From Pseudomonas sp. R84 (lineage in GTDB: Bacteria; Pseudomonadota; Gammaproteobacteria; Pseudomonadales; Pseudomonadaceae), in the NCBI RefSeq assembly GCF_009834515.1, contig NZ_CP019426.1:1539501-1603500 (forward strand): 64,000 bases of DNA, written 5' to 3'. Below, piece after piece: positions 17,371 through 26,618 of this stretch. The translations under genes were made by a program, and so were the position numbers. Under the pieces are notes generated by a model that made no database searches, was not told the DNA's origin, and saw only the letters and a list, made by a program, of their open reading frames with translations. Each line of letters opens with the position of its first letter. Positions within the stretch are counted from its first letter, which is position 1.

Positions 17371-18125
17371 CACACGGCCGCCTTGAAGTGTTTGGCGTAG
17401 CGCGGGCAGAGTTCGTCGCGCTTGAGCAGGATGAACACGTCGGCGACCTGGAAGTCCTCGTCCCAGCATGGCTCGCCGCAGATCTTCGCGCCCAGGCGCA
17501 TATAAGCCTTGAGCAGTGGCGGCATTTCCGCGATCACGTTCGATGGAATATCCAGCGTCGGCAGCGGATTTTTCGGCTCGGCGCGCAGGTTTTCGGTGCA
17601 CAGATAACGTTCGCGCAGGCGCTGCATGATCGCGTGGGCCTGAATGCCGCCGTCCTGCATCGGGATGCTCGCGCAACCCATCAGATAACTGTAGCCACCC
17701 TGATTCAGCACTTCGGCCAACTCGCCCCACAGCACCGCGATGGTGCCACCGTTGCGGTACGCCGGGTCGACGCAAGTACGTCCGATTTCGAGGATCGGGC
17801 CTTGCAGATGCGTCAGGCCATGCAGGCTGAATTCTTCTTCGCTGTAGAACTTGCCGAGGCTGCTCGCGGCCGTGTGATCAAGCAAACGCGTGGTCGCCAC
17901 CAAGCGGCCGGTGTTCAAGTCACGCACGCCGATGTGGCTGCAGTGAACATCATAATCATCCATGTCCAGACCCAGTTCCGCGCCTTTCAGCTTGGCGTTG
18001 AACTCGCCGCTGAAGACGTTGAAGCGCAAGGCCTGGGCTTGCTGCAGAGCCTCGGCGCCGATCAGGCGTTCGGCTTGCAGGCGGCGTTCATTGCCGGTGT
18101 CGCTGATGCGGGCGATCTGAGTCAT
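17370..18125 (-). CDS. olsB: L-ornithine N-alpha-acyltransferase OlsB
   Basis: First enzyme of ornithine-lipid synthesis: transfers a 3-hydroxyacyl group from ACP to ornithine. 251-residue GNAT-fold protein with the sequence [23 protein letters not shown] and the [19 protein letters not shown] acyl-binding segment typical of the OlsB/haemolysin-like family. Translationally coupled to olsA. In pseudomonads these membrane lipids replace phospholipids under phosphate limitation; no Pho box was identified upstream. Confidence 0.92.
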   Translation of the reverse strand: MTQIARISDTGNERRLQAERLIGAEALQQAQALRFNVFSGEFNAKLKGAELGLDMDDYDVHCSHIGVRDLNTGRLVATTRLLDHTAASSLGKFYSEEEFSLHGLTHLQGPILEIGRTCVDPAYRNGGTIAVLWGELAEVLNQGGYSYLMGCASIPMQDGGIQAHAIMQRLRERYLCTENLRAEPKNPLPTLDIPSNVIAEMPPLLKAYMRLGAKICGEPCWDEDFQVADVFILLKRDELCPRYAKHFKAAV

Positions 18126-18278
18126 GTGAATCTCCGTACGGGCCTTTAACCCGTCGTGGGTTGCAGCCGATCGACTTTCTTTATGCAGCCGTGTTGTGCA
18201 AAGTCAGGCTATGTAGCCCCGGTGTCATCGCCATGAACGTTCGGTGATGCTTATATGACAGCCCACAAGGAGCCTCCT

Positions 18279-19157
18279 ATGCCCTGGCCAGATCTGCTGC
18301 ACAGCCGTGAACGATTGCCCGCCGTTGCTGACCTGGCCGAGGGTTTTGCGACGTTGTTGCAGCAACTGGGCAACGTCACACCGTTCGAATTGGCGGTCGC
18401 GGGCGGGCGGCGGATGGCGACGCCGGGGCTGGCGTTTCTGGTCGGTTATCAAGCGGCTTTGCGCATGTTGTGGCCGAGTGCGCCGCTGAGCCTGGGCGCT
18501 TTGTGTGCTACCGAACAGCGCAGTTTGCGTCCGGCGGACATGCAGACGCGGCTCACCGATTTACGCCTGAGCGGGCGCAAGGACTTCGTCACGGCGGGCG
18601 ATGCGGCGGACTGGCTGTTGATTGCTGCGCGCAGTGAAGAGCCTGGTGAAGCGCCGCGCCTGAGCTTGGCGGTGGTGTATCCCGGCGAGCCCGGCGTGAT
18701 CGTGGAAAAACTGCCGGCGCTGCCGTTGATGCCGGACATCAGTCATGGCCGGTTGCAGCTGGATGGCGCGTTGTGCGAATTGTTGGCGGGGGATGGCTGG
18801 GATGCTTACGTCAAACCGTTTCGCACCCTTGAGGATGTCTATGTACTGAGCGCAATGACCGCGTGGCTGTATGGCGTCGGACAGGACAGCGACTGGCCGC
18901 AGGCGCTGCAATTGCGCTTGCTGGCGCTGTTGGCCGGGTGTGCCGAGGCGAGCCGGCAACCGCCGAACAATCCGGCCGGGCATGTGTTGCTGGGTGGGCT
19001 GTTTGCGCAGTTTGAAGCGCTGGAGGGTGAGGTGAGTCAGGCGTTGGCTGACGGGCCGGCAGAATGGGCGCAGATGTGGCAGCGCGATCAGGGGGTGATG
19101 CAGTTGGCGGCGGGGGCTCGGGCCAAGCGGTTGGCCAAGGCTTTGGCGGCGGGCTGA
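18279..19157 (+). CDS. Divergent acyl-CoA-dehydrogenase-like protein
   Basis: 292-residue protein from the ATG behind AAGGAG (an upstream ATG at 18255 adds eight residues). The middle part (LSGRKDFVTAGDAADWLLIAARSEE ... PGVIVEKLPALPLMPDISHG) resembles the beta-domain of acyl-CoA dehydrogenases, and EDVYVLSAMTAWLYGVG resembles the start of their C-terminal helical bundle. It is about 100 residues shorter than a normal enzyme and no catalytic glutamate is evident, so a flavin-binding or non-enzymatic role is open. Divergent from olsBA. Confidence 0.65.
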   Translation: MPWPDLLHSRERLPAVADLAEGFATLLQQLGNVTPFELAVAGGRRMATPGLAFLVGYQAALRMLWPSAPLSLGALCATEQRSLRPADMQTRLTDLRLSGRKDFVTAGDAADWLLIAARSEEPGEAPRLSLAVVYPGEPGVIVEKLPALPLMPDISHGRLQLDGALCELLAGDGWDAYVKPFRTLEDVYVLSAMTAWLYGVGQDSDWPQALQLRLLALLAGCAEASRQPPNNPAGHVLLGGLFAQFEALEGEVSQALADGPAEWAQMWQRDQGVMQLAAGARAKRLAKALAAG

Positions 19158-19164
19158 AGGGCCT

Positions 19165-19251
19165 CATCGCGAGCAGGCTCACTCCTACAGTTGATCGAGT
19201 TTCGTCAGTTGAAATGCGATCCCCTGTAGGAGTGAGCCTGCTCGCGATAGC
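19165..19251. repeat. REP inverted pair, class A
   Basis: Inverted REP arms (19166-19190 and 19225-19250) with core GTAGGAGTGAGCCTGCTCGC between two plus-strand genes. Confidence 0.9.
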
Positions 19252-19323
19252 AATCCCAAGAACACCACACATCTGTCATAAACCCTGACTAGTCTCAGCA
19301 GGTTCTCTCCAAGAGCCCTCCCC

Positions 19324-20397
19324 ATGTGCAAAGGCCTGTCGCTGTTTCTGCTGCTGATCAGCTTCACCGTTCAAGCCGAACAATGGCCCGGCGAACAATG
19401 GCCAACTGGCACGACGATCACCGATACAGGAGCGCTGGAGAATTACGCCTTCCCACCCCGCGACGACGCAACCCGCCAAGGCATCCGCACCGATGCGCTG
19501 CTGATCATTCGCGACGGCCAGATCCTCTACGAACGCTACGCCGGCCCGACCACAGCACAAACCCCGCACCTGACCTGGTCAATCAGCAAAAGCCTGATGG
19601 CCAGCGTGCTCGGTGTGGCCTACGGCGAGGGCCTGTTCAAACTAAACGATCCGGCCGCGAAATTTTACCCGCCACTGAGCAAACACCCGGCGATAAAAAT
19701 CGCCGATCTGCTGCACTGGGCATCCGGTATCGACTGGCAGGAAGACTACGAGTACGCCCCGCTGAAATCCTCGGTGGTGGCGATGCTCTATACCCGTGGT
19801 CATCGCGACATGGCTGCGTTTACCGCCGATCACGATGCCTACGCCGAACCGGGGCAGGCCTTCCACTATTCCAGTGGCGACAGCAATCTCTTGGCGGCAG
19901 CGTTGAAAACGATCGTCGGCCCGCAGCGTTATGCGGATTATCCGTGGACGGCATTGTTCGAGCCGTTGGGCATCCGTCACGCCGTGTGGGAAACCGATGC
20001 CAGCGGCACGTTTGTCGCGTCTTCTTATGCTTATCTCACCGCGCGGGATCTGGCGCGAGTCGGGTTGCTGATGGCCCGCGACGGCCGCTGGGAGGCGCGG
20101 CAAGTGCTGCCCAAGGACTGGCTCGCGTTCAATCTCAAACCCTTCGCTGGCTATAAGGCCCACGAGGATGAGGCCGTGCCCGGCGGCCACTGGTGGCTCA
20201 ATCGTCCCGTCGATGGCGCCGCATCACCGTGGCCTGATGCACCGCCTGACACCTTCGCTGCCCTCGGCCACTGGGGCCAGGCGCTTTATGTGATCCCCAG
20301 CGAGAAACTGGTGATCGTGCGATATGGCGATGATCGTGACGGTGGCTACCATCACAACGAGTTGCTTAAACGTGTGCTGAAGGCGGTGCGCCCATGA
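19324..20397 (+). CDS. Exported serine hydrolase, beta-lactamase class C fold
   Basis: 357-residue protein with a signal peptide (LFLLLISFTVQA). Penicillin-binding-like motifs: SxxK in TWSISKSLMASVLG (about residue 90), YxS/N-like YSSGDSN near residue 182, and a GHWGQ segment near residue 317 standing for the KTG-type strand. Such periplasmic hydrolases act on peptides, esters or beta-lactams; the substrate is not deducible. The stop overlaps the next start (ATGA), so both are co-translated. Confidence 0.85.
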   Translation: MCKGLSLFLLLISFTVQAEQWPGEQWPTGTTITDTGALENYAFPPRDDATRQGIRTDALLIIRDGQILYERYAGPTTAQTPHLTWSISKSLMASVLGVAYGEGLFKLNDPAAKFYPPLSKHPAIKIADLLHWASGIDWQEDYEYAPLKSSVVAMLYTRGHRDMAAFTADHDAYAEPGQAFHYSSGDSNLLAAALKTIVGPQRYADYPWTALFEPLGIRHAVWETDASGTFVASSYAYLTARDLARVGLLMARDGRWEARQVLPKDWLAFNLKPFAGYKAHEDEAVPGGHWWLNRPVDGAASPWPDAPPDTFAALGHWGQALYVIPSEKLVIVRYGDDRDGGYHHNELLKRVLKAVRP

Positions 20398-20690
20398 AGC
20401 GCTTTTTGCTGTTGCTGCTTGTTTTGCTGCTCGGCTGGGTCGTCTACGAGCGCGAAAATCTGTGGGCCTTCCCCGACATCATCAGCGCCTACACCGCCAA
20501 GGAATACTGCTCCTGCCGGTATGTGATGAACAACGATGCCGAGTATTGCCGTGGCTATGTAAAACAATGGCTGCCGACCAGCCAGTTCACCGATGACAGC
20601 GCCAGCAAAACCATCACCGTCAGCGGCATGGGTCGCAGCAATCGCGCCCAGTGGTTGAGCGAACGCCAAGGCTGTCGTTTACAGCCATAA
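20394..20690 (+). CDS. Small membrane-anchored protein coupled to serine hydrolase
   Basis: 98 residues with one N-terminal hydrophobic helix (MKRFLLLLLVLLLGWVVY) and a periplasmic-looking part holding four cysteines (YCSC, YCRG, GC), enough for two disulphides. Homologues are sometimes labelled amidase, but no amidase motif is visible. Start overlaps the serine hydrolase stop by 4 bases, suggesting a functional partnership. Confidence 0.75.
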   Translation: MKRFLLLLLVLLLGWVVYERENLWAFPDIISAYTAKEYCSCRYVMNNDAEYCRGYVKQWLPTSQFTDDSASKTITVSGMGRSNRAQWLSERQGCRLQP

Positions 20691-20763
20691 AAGATCGCAG
20701 CCTTCGGCAGATCCTACATGACCGGGTCCACCCTGTAGGAGCTGCCGAAGGCTGCGATCTTTT
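20689..20763. repeat. Inverted repeat, class C
   Basis: Arms read AAAGATCGCAGCCTTCGGCA and its complement, with TAGGAGCTGCCGAAGGCTGC as core of the right arm. Left arm starts in the stop codon of the preceding gene; may act as a terminator hairpin. Confidence 0.88.
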
Positions 20764-20833
20764 GATCTTGATGTTGCAATAACTTTGGGGGCGGTTAAGG
20801 TTCGTGCAGGTTTATCGGCCCCACGAGTGTTCA

Positions 20834-21424
20834 ATGTTCAACCGCTCCCTGTGTGCAACCCTGTCCAGCCTGCTGCTCGCCGCCGTCGCGCTGCCGGCGC
20901 AGGCCAATTGGTATCTGGACGGCGAGTCGTCGCGGCTGTCGTTCGTCAGTACGAAAAACGCCAATGTCTCCGAAGTGCAGCGCTTTCTGGTGCTGCACGG
21001 TAAGGTCGATCCCAGTGGTCGCGCCGAAGTCGAGGTCGAGATGGACTCGATCAACAGCGGTATCCCGCTGCGCGATGAGCGCATGCGCAAGGAGCTGTTC
21101 CAGATCGAGCAATTCCCCGAAGCGACCATCACCACCCAGATCGACCTGCGCCCGATCAACGATCTGGCCCCCGGTGCGCAGCTGGAATTGCGCCTGCCAC
21201 TGACCGTCAACCTGCACGGCAAGCAACACGAATACCCCGCCGAACTGCTGGCGACGCGTCTCGATGATCGTCGTTTTCAGGTGGTCACGCTAGAGCCGCT
21301 GGTGATCAATGCCGAGGATTTCGATCTCGCGCCTGGGCTGGAAAGTCTGCGCAAACTCGCAGATCTGTCGGCGATCAGTCTGTCGGTGCCGGTGGGTGCG
21401 GTGCTGATCTTCACGGCGCGCTGA
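20834..21424 (+). CDS. YceI-family periplasmic protein
   Basis: 196 residues; signal peptide ends at PAQA (about residue 24). The lipocalin-like YceI fold is indicated by NWYLDGESSRLSFVSTKN, the conserved RDERMRKELFQIEQFPEATI and LPLTVNLHGKQHEYPAEL. YceI proteins bind polyisoprenoids or other long-chain amphiphiles. The downstream cardiolipin-synthase-like gene begins one base after its stop, so the two are likely an operon dealing with envelope lipids. Confidence 0.85.
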   Translation: MFNRSLCATLSSLLLAAVALPAQANWYLDGESSRLSFVSTKNANVSEVQRFLVLHGKVDPSGRAEVEVEMDSINSGIPLRDERMRKELFQIEQFPEATITTQIDLRPINDLAPGAQLELRLPLTVNLHGKQHEYPAELLATRLDDRRFQVVTLEPLVINAEDFDLAPGLESLRKLADLSAISLSVPVGAVLIFTAR

Positions 21425-21425
21425 C

Positions 21426-22583
21426 ATGCGCGGCGCGGTGTTTCCGTGGCGGGACGGCAACCGGTTCGAACTGTTGATCGACGGCCCGCAATTCTTTCCG
21501 CGCATGCTCGAGCAGATCGCTGGCGCGCAGGAGCAGATCGAACTGGAGTTGTATCTGGTCGAGGCGGGCGCCTGTGCTGAAACCATCGTGCAGGCGCTGG
21601 TGCTGGCGGCCGAGCGTGGTGTGCGTGTGCGGTGCCTGTTTGATGATTACGGCAGCCTGGCGTTTACCCTCAATCTGCGTCAGCGCCTGACGCATGCCGG
21701 GGTTGAACTGCGTTTCTACAATCGGCTGAACTGGCGGCGCTGGGTCGGTAATTTCTATCGTGATCACCGCAAATTGTTGATGGTCGATCAGCGTCTGGCG
21801 GTGGTCGGCGGTACTGGCGTCACTGACGAGTTCTGGACGCCGGGCCAGGACACCAGCGAGTGGCACGAAGTGATGGTCGAGATCAGCGGCCCGTTGGTGA
21901 TCGACTGGCAATTGCTGTTTGATCGCCAGTGGATCGCCAACCGCTATCGCCGCGCCTGGCGTCCGGCCGCGCATTTTGGTCTGCCACGGTTGCCGCGCGT
22001 GCCGGACAAGGGCGAGGGCATGGGCCGCGTGGCGTATGCCGACGCCCGTCAGCACCGCGACATTCTGCAATCGCTGTTTCGCGCTTTGAACAGCGGGCAA
22101 AAACGCATCTGGATGGCCACACCGTACTTCCTGCCAACGTGGAAAATCCGCCGCTCCCTGCGCAAGGCGGCGGCGCGCGGTGTCGACGTGCGCCTGCTGC
22201 TGACCGGGCCGCGTACCGATCACCCGTCGGTGCGTTACGCCGGGCATCGCTACTACCCGCGATTGCTCAAGGCCGGCGTGCAGATCTTCGAATACCAGCC
22301 GTGCTTTCTGCATTTGAAAATGGTGCTGGTCGACGATTGGGTGAGCATTGGTTCGTGCAACTTCGATCACTGGAACCTGCGCTTCAATCTGGAGGCGAAT
22401 CTGGAGGCGCTGGACCCGTCGTTGACGGCAGCGGTGGAGGCGAGTTTTGTGAAGGACTTCGGGCTGAGTCAGCAGGTGAGTCTGGAGGAGTGGCAGCGCC
22501 GACCGTTGTGGCGGCGGGTCAAGCAGCGGGTTTGGGGCTGGGTGGATCGAGTGGTGGTCAATATTCTCGACCGCCGCGGCTAA
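21426..22583 (+). CDS. Cardiolipin synthase-like phospholipase D family protein
   Basis: 385 residues with two HKD motifs: HRKLLMVDQRLAVVGG near residue 115 and HLKMVLVDDWVSIGSCNFD near residue 297. Its size and lack of N-terminal membrane helices fit the ClsB type, which makes cardiolipin or phosphatidylglycerol by phosphatidyl transfer. It starts ATG one base after yceI-like gene stop, so it is translationally linked to it. Confidence 0.85.
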   Translation: MRGAVFPWRDGNRFELLIDGPQFFPRMLEQIAGAQEQIELELYLVEAGACAETIVQALVLAAERGVRVRCLFDDYGSLAFTLNLRQRLTHAGVELRFYNRLNWRRWVGNFYRDHRKLLMVDQRLAVVGGTGVTDEFWTPGQDTSEWHEVMVEISGPLVIDWQLLFDRQWIANRYRRAWRPAAHFGLPRLPRVPDKGEGMGRVAYADARQHRDILQSLFRALNSGQKRIWMATPYFLPTWKIRRSLRKAAARGVDVRLLLTGPRTDHPSVRYAGHRYYPRLLKAGVQIFEYQPCFLHLKMVLVDDWVSIGSCNFDHWNLRFNLEANLEALDPSLTAAVEASFVKDFGLSQQVSLEEWQRRPLWRRVKQRVWGWVDRVVVNILDRRG

Positions 22584-22612
22584 AACCGATTCTGAATACA
22601 CCCTAAATCCAA

Positions 22613-22640
22613 TGTGGGAGCGAGCAGGCTCGCTCCCACA
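22613..22640. repeat. Compact class B palindrome, probable shared terminator hairpin
   Basis: Perfect 13-base arms (TGTGGGAGCGAGC and complement) around 2 bases, between convergent clsB-like and bglX genes. A shortened version of the class B REP; GGGTTTTG follows on the plus strand, so it may end transcription. Confidence 0.85.
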
Positions 22641-22654
22641 GGGTTTTGCGGCGG

Positions 22655-24946
22655 TTATAGCAGTTCAAAGCTCTGCTGCGTCACGTCCTGCGAATCCAGG
22701 CCGATCTGCACGTTGAACTTGCCAGGCTCCGCCGCGTACTTGAGCAGGGCGTTGTAGAACTTCAGGTCATCCTCAGTGATGGTGAAGTGCACGACTTTCT
22801 GTTCGCCGGCCTTGAGCATGATTTTCTGGAAGTTCTTCAGTTCTTTCACCGGGCGGATCATCGAGCCGGTGACATCCTGAATGTACAACTGCACCACGGT
22901 TTCGCCGTCACGCTTGCCGGTGTTCTTCACCATGACGCTGGCGTCGAGTTTGCCGGTGGCATTCAGGGTGGTCGACGACAGCGCCATGTCGCTCAAGGCG
23001 AATTGGGTGTAGCTCAGGCCATACCCGAACGGGAACAGCGGCCCGGTGGTGTCATCGAAATACTGCGAGGTGTAGTTGCCCGGTTTGCCCGGCGTGAATG
23101 GCCGGCCAATGCTCAGGTGGTTGTAGTAGGTCGGGATCTGGCCCACGGAGCGCGGGAAGGTCACCGGTAGTTTGCCCGACGGGTTGTAGTCGCCGAACAG
23201 CACATCAGCAATGGCATTGCCGCCCTCGGTGCCGCTGAACCAGGTTTCCAGAATCGCGTCAGCCGACTGGTTCTCTTCGAGAATCGTCAGTGGGCGGCCG
23301 TTCATCAACACCAATACCAACGGTTTGCCGGTAGCTTTCAGCGCACGGATCAGCTCGCGCTGGCTTTCCGGGATGTTCAGGTCGGTGCGGCTGGAGGATT
23401 CGTGGGACATGCCACGGGACTCGCCCACGGCGGCGACGATCACGTCAGCGTCCTTGGCGGCTTTCACGGCTTCGTCGATCAGCACGTTGGCCGGGCGCGG
23501 GTCATCGACCACTTCCGGCGCATCGAAGTTGAGGAAGTTCAGGTAATCCAGCACCTTCTTGTCGCTGGTGATGTTGGCGCCACGGGCGTAGATCAGGTTC
23601 GACTTGTTGCCGATCACCGAGCTCATGCCATCGAACAGCGTCACCGATTGCGCAGGGCGCCCGGCGGCGGCCCAACTGCCCATCATGTCGATCGGTGCTT
23701 TGGCCAATGGGCCAACCAGTGCGATTTTTGCGTCTTTCTTCAGCGGCAGGGTTTCGTTCTGGTTCTTCAGCAATACCAGGCTGCGACGCGCGACTTCACG
23801 AGCCTCGGCGCGGTGCAGACGGCTCTCGGCGTAGGTGTCGGCCGGATCGTCTTCAGCCTTGCCGATGCGCAGGTACGGGTCCTTGAACAGGCCCATGTCG
23901 TACTTGGCGGCGAGCACTTCGCGCACTGCGTTGTCGATATCTTTCTGGTCGATCTCGCCGGACTTGAGCAGCCCCGGCAGCTCTTTGCCGTACAGGGTGT
24001 CGTTCATGCTCATGTCGATACCGGCCTTGATCGCCAGCTTCGCCGCTTCACGACCGTCGCGGGCAACACCGTGCTTGATCAGCTCAAAGATTGCACCGTG
24101 GTCGCTGACCGCCAGGCCTTTGAAGCCCCAGTCGCGGCGCAGCAGATCGTTCATCAGCCAGGTGTTGGCGGTGGCCGGAATGCCGTTGATCGAGTTCAAC
24201 GCGACCATCACACCACCGGCGCCGGCATCAATCGCGGCGCGGTACGGCGGCAGGTAATCCTGGTACATCTTCACCGGGCTCATGTCGACGGTGTTGTAGT
24301 CGCGACCGCCCTCGACCGCGCCGTACAGGGCGAAGTGCTTGACGCTGGCCATGATGCTGTCGGCCGCGCTCGGGGTGGCGCCCTGATAGGCACGAACCAT
24401 GACGCCGGCAATGCGCGAGGTCAGGTAGGTGTCCTCACCGAAACCTTCGGAACTGCGGCCCCAGCGCGGGTCGCGGGAGATGTCGACCATCGGCGCGAAG
24501 GTGATGTCGAGGCTGTCGGCGGCGGCTTCCTTGGCGGCAACGCGCCCGGACTGGCCGATGGCGTCCATGTCCCAGCTCGAGGCGAGGGCCAGCGGAATCG
24601 GGAAAATCGTACGGTGACCGTGGATCACGTCGTACGCAAAAAACATCGGAATCTTCAGGCGACTGCGCATGGCAGCGTCCTGCATCGGACGGTTTTCCGG
24701 ACGGGTGATCGAGTTGAACGTACCGCCGATATTGCCGGCGGCGATCTCTTTGCGGATCAACTCGCGAGGCATTTCCGGGCCGATGCTGATCAGGCGCAAC
24801 TGGCCGATCTTTTCATCGAGGGTCATCTGGTTCATCAGGTTGCTGATGAACGCATCCTTGTTTTCCAGGGGTACCGGGGTCGTGGCGGCCAATACTTGAT
24901 GACTGGCCAGGCTGACGAACAGACCCAGCAAACACAGCTTCTTCAT
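22655..24946 (-). CDS. bglX: Periplasmic beta-glucosidase BglX (GH3)
   Basis: Hydrolyses terminal beta-glucosides in the periplasm. 763 residues from the ATG of MKKLCLLGLFVSLASHQVLAA, a signal peptide cut near residue 21; a 10-residue extension upstream would disrupt it. GH3 catalytic domain with MVDISRDPRWGRSSEGFGED, nucleophile aspartate in GLAVSDHGAIFELIKHG, then the GH3 C-terminal domain (GESRGMSHESSSRTDLNI) and a fibronectin-III-like tail. Confidence 0.93.
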   Translation of the reverse strand: MKKLCLLGLFVSLASHQVLAATTPVPLENKDAFISNLMNQMTLDEKIGQLRLISIGPEMPRELIRKEIAAGNIGGTFNSITRPENRPMQDAAMRSRLKIPMFFAYDVIHGHRTIFPIPLALASSWDMDAIGQSGRVAAKEAAADSLDITFAPMVDISRDPRWGRSSEGFGEDTYLTSRIAGVMVRAYQGATPSAADSIMASVKHFALYGAVEGGRDYNTVDMSPVKMYQDYLPPYRAAIDAGAGGVMVALNSINGIPATANTWLMNDLLRRDWGFKGLAVSDHGAIFELIKHGVARDGREAAKLAIKAGIDMSMNDTLYGKELPGLLKSGEIDQKDIDNAVREVLAAKYDMGLFKDPYLRIGKAEDDPADTYAESRLHRAEAREVARRSLVLLKNQNETLPLKKDAKIALVGPLAKAPIDMMGSWAAAGRPAQSVTLFDGMSSVIGNKSNLIYARGANITSDKKVLDYLNFLNFDAPEVVDDPRPANVLIDEAVKAAKDADVIVAAVGESRGMSHESSSRTDLNIPESQRELIRALKATGKPLVLVLMNGRPLTILEENQSADAILETWFSGTEGGNAIADVLFGDYNPSGKLPVTFPRSVGQIPTYYNHLSIGRPFTPGKPGNYTSQYFDDTTGPLFPFGYGLSYTQFALSDMALSSTTLNATGKLDASVMVKNTGKRDGETVVQLYIQDVTGSMIRPVKELKNFQKIMLKAGEQKVVHFTITEDDLKFYNALLKYAAEPGKFNVQIGLDSQDVTQQSFELL

Positions 24947-25207
24947 GAATATTTTTCTCAAGGGCCCAAGCGGCAATGCAACGCCGGCCAGCCAAAATTT
25001 AGGGAGCGACTATTGTTGTTCGGGTACGGGCTCAAAGAAACAGAGCCAAAAACGGCAGCCGACACTTGCCAGCATGATCACGCAGGGCACTTTTTAGCCC
25101 ATTGCCCCGTCGTAATCCAGCGACGCGGCCGATTATGCCCCAAGAGCCCGCTGAGAATGTTTCGCGCTCGGTTTTTATAATGATATGTGCCAAGGAGCAT
25201 CACTGCG

Positions 25208-25816
25208 ATGAATGTAAGCCCAACCAATCGCTCGCGTTTGCAGGTCGCCACACTGCTGGTGCTGGCCACGCTGCTGACCGCGTGCGGCATCAACAATATC
25301 CCGACCCTCGACGAACAGGCCAAAGCCGCGTGGGGGCAGGTACAGAACCAGTACCAGCGCCGCGCCGACCTGATCCCCAATCTGGTGGAAACGGTGAAGG
25401 GTTACGCCAAGCATGAAGAGGAAACCCTGACCGCAGTGATCGAGGCGCGGGCGAAAGCCACGTCGATTCAGGTCGACGCCAGCACCCTCGACAACCCGGA
25501 AAAACTCAAGCAGTTCCAGCAGGCGCAGGATCAATTGACCGGTGCGTTGAGCCGCTTGATGTTGGTCTCCGAGCGCTATCCGGATCTGAAGGCCAACCAG
25601 AACTTCCTCGCCCTGCAATCGCAGTTGGAAGGCACGGAAAACCGCATCGCCGTGGCGCGCCGCGATTTCATTCTGGCGGTGCAGAAATACAACACCGAGA
25701 TTCGCACCTTTCCCGGTCGCCTCTGGCACAGCGTGATGTACAGCGATCTGCCGATCCGCGAAACCTTCGAAGCCACCACGCCCGGCGCGGAAAAAGCCCC
25801 GCAAGTGAAATTCTGA
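25208..25816 (+). CDS. lemA: LemA-family lipoprotein
   Basis: 202 residues from the ATG behind AAGGAGCATCACTGCG; lipobox LLTAC gives lipidated cysteine 26. LemA signature WGQVQNQYQRRADLIPNLVETVKGYAKHEE followed by the long helical region and the terminal YNTEIRTFPGRLW. Function of the family is unresolved; it is regularly followed by TPM-domain proteins, as here with gaps of 13 and 33 bases. Confidence 0.92.
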   Translation: MNVSPTNRSRLQVATLLVLATLLTACGINNIPTLDEQAKAAWGQVQNQYQRRADLIPNLVETVKGYAKHEEETLTAVIEARAKATSIQVDASTLDNPEKLKQFQQAQDQLTGALSRLMLVSERYPDLKANQNFLALQSQLEGTENRIAVARRDFILAVQKYNTEIRTFPGRLWHSVMYSDLPIRETFEATTPGAEKAPQVKF

Positions 25817-25829
25817 TTCGAGGTTGTCC

Positions 25830-26585
25830 ATGCGCGTGTTGAAAATGGGCCTGGTGCTGATGCTGTGGTTGTTCGCCGTCAGCGCCCGGGCCGAGTTGAC
25901 GTTCCCGGCGTTGAGCGGGCGGGTGGTGGACGAAGCGCAGATGCTCGAGCCGTCGGTGCGCGCGCAACTGAGCCAGCAATTGCAGGCCCACGAGCAGGCG
26001 ACCGACGAGCAACTGGTCGTGGTCACGCTACCGGATCTGCAAGGCACGACCATTGAGGATTTTGGCGTTCAGCTCGGGCGACACTGGGCCATCGGGCAAA
26101 AGGACAAGAACAACGGCGCGCTACTGATCGTTGCTCGTGACGAGCGCAAACTGCGCATCGAAGTCGGTTATGGCCTGGAGGATCGGCTGACCGACGCGCA
26201 GACTTCAGTGATCATCCATCAAGTCATTACGCCCGCCTTCAAGGCCGGCAATTTCAGCAAAGGCATCAGCGACGGCGTGGCGGCGATGCTGGTGGTGCTC
26301 GGCGGTAATCCGCTGGATGAGCCGTCGACGGTGTATGAATCCAGCGGTGATCCGTCTGATGATTTCATCTCGCGGCACCCGGCATTGTTCGTGTTTTTGG
26401 TGATGTTGTTCATCCTGACGGTGTTTGTCTGCCAGATGCTCGGTATCCTGCCTGCCGGCCGGGGTGGCTCCGGAGGAGGGGGTGGCTTCGGCGGTGGTGG
26501 CGGATTTGGCGGCGGCGGTGGAGGCGGAGGCTTCAGCGGCGGCGGGGGCAGTTTCGGCGGCGGTGGTTCGTCCGGCGGCTGGTGA
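25830..26585 (+). CDS. TPM-domain protein with glycine-rich tail (YgcG-like)
   Basis: 251 residues: signal peptide (AVSARA, residue 22), TPM domain (ALSGRVVDEAQMLEPSVRAQL ... LRIEVGYGLEDRLTDAQ), one transmembrane helix (FVFLVMLFILTVFVCQML) and a C-terminal tail that is almost only Gly, Ser and Phe. I start at the ATG; an in-frame TTG lies two codons earlier. Middle gene of lemA-TPM-TPM. TPM domains are implicated in envelope or photosystem-II-like repair functions; exact role unknown. Confidence 0.88.
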   Translation: MRVLKMGLVLMLWLFAVSARAELTFPALSGRVVDEAQMLEPSVRAQLSQQLQAHEQATDEQLVVVTLPDLQGTTIEDFGVQLGRHWAIGQKDKNNGALLIVARDERKLRIEVGYGLEDRLTDAQTSVIIHQVITPAFKAGNFSKGISDGVAAMLVVLGGNPLDEPSTVYESSGDPSDDFISRHPALFVFLVMLFILTVFVCQMLGILPAGRGGSGGGGGFGGGGGFGGGGGGGGFSGGGGSFGGGGSSGGW

Positions 26586-26618
26586 TATCAGAAGAATAAT
26601 GAGCAGGCACTTTTCAAC

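Noticed and set aside
16576..17775. Long 399-residue form of OlsA
   Set aside because: The first 135 residues are an antisense-like shadow within olsB; the coupled ATG at 17370 fits family length.
23402..25180. 592-residue plus-strand frame opposite bglX
   Set aside because: Shadow of a well-supported GH3 gene.
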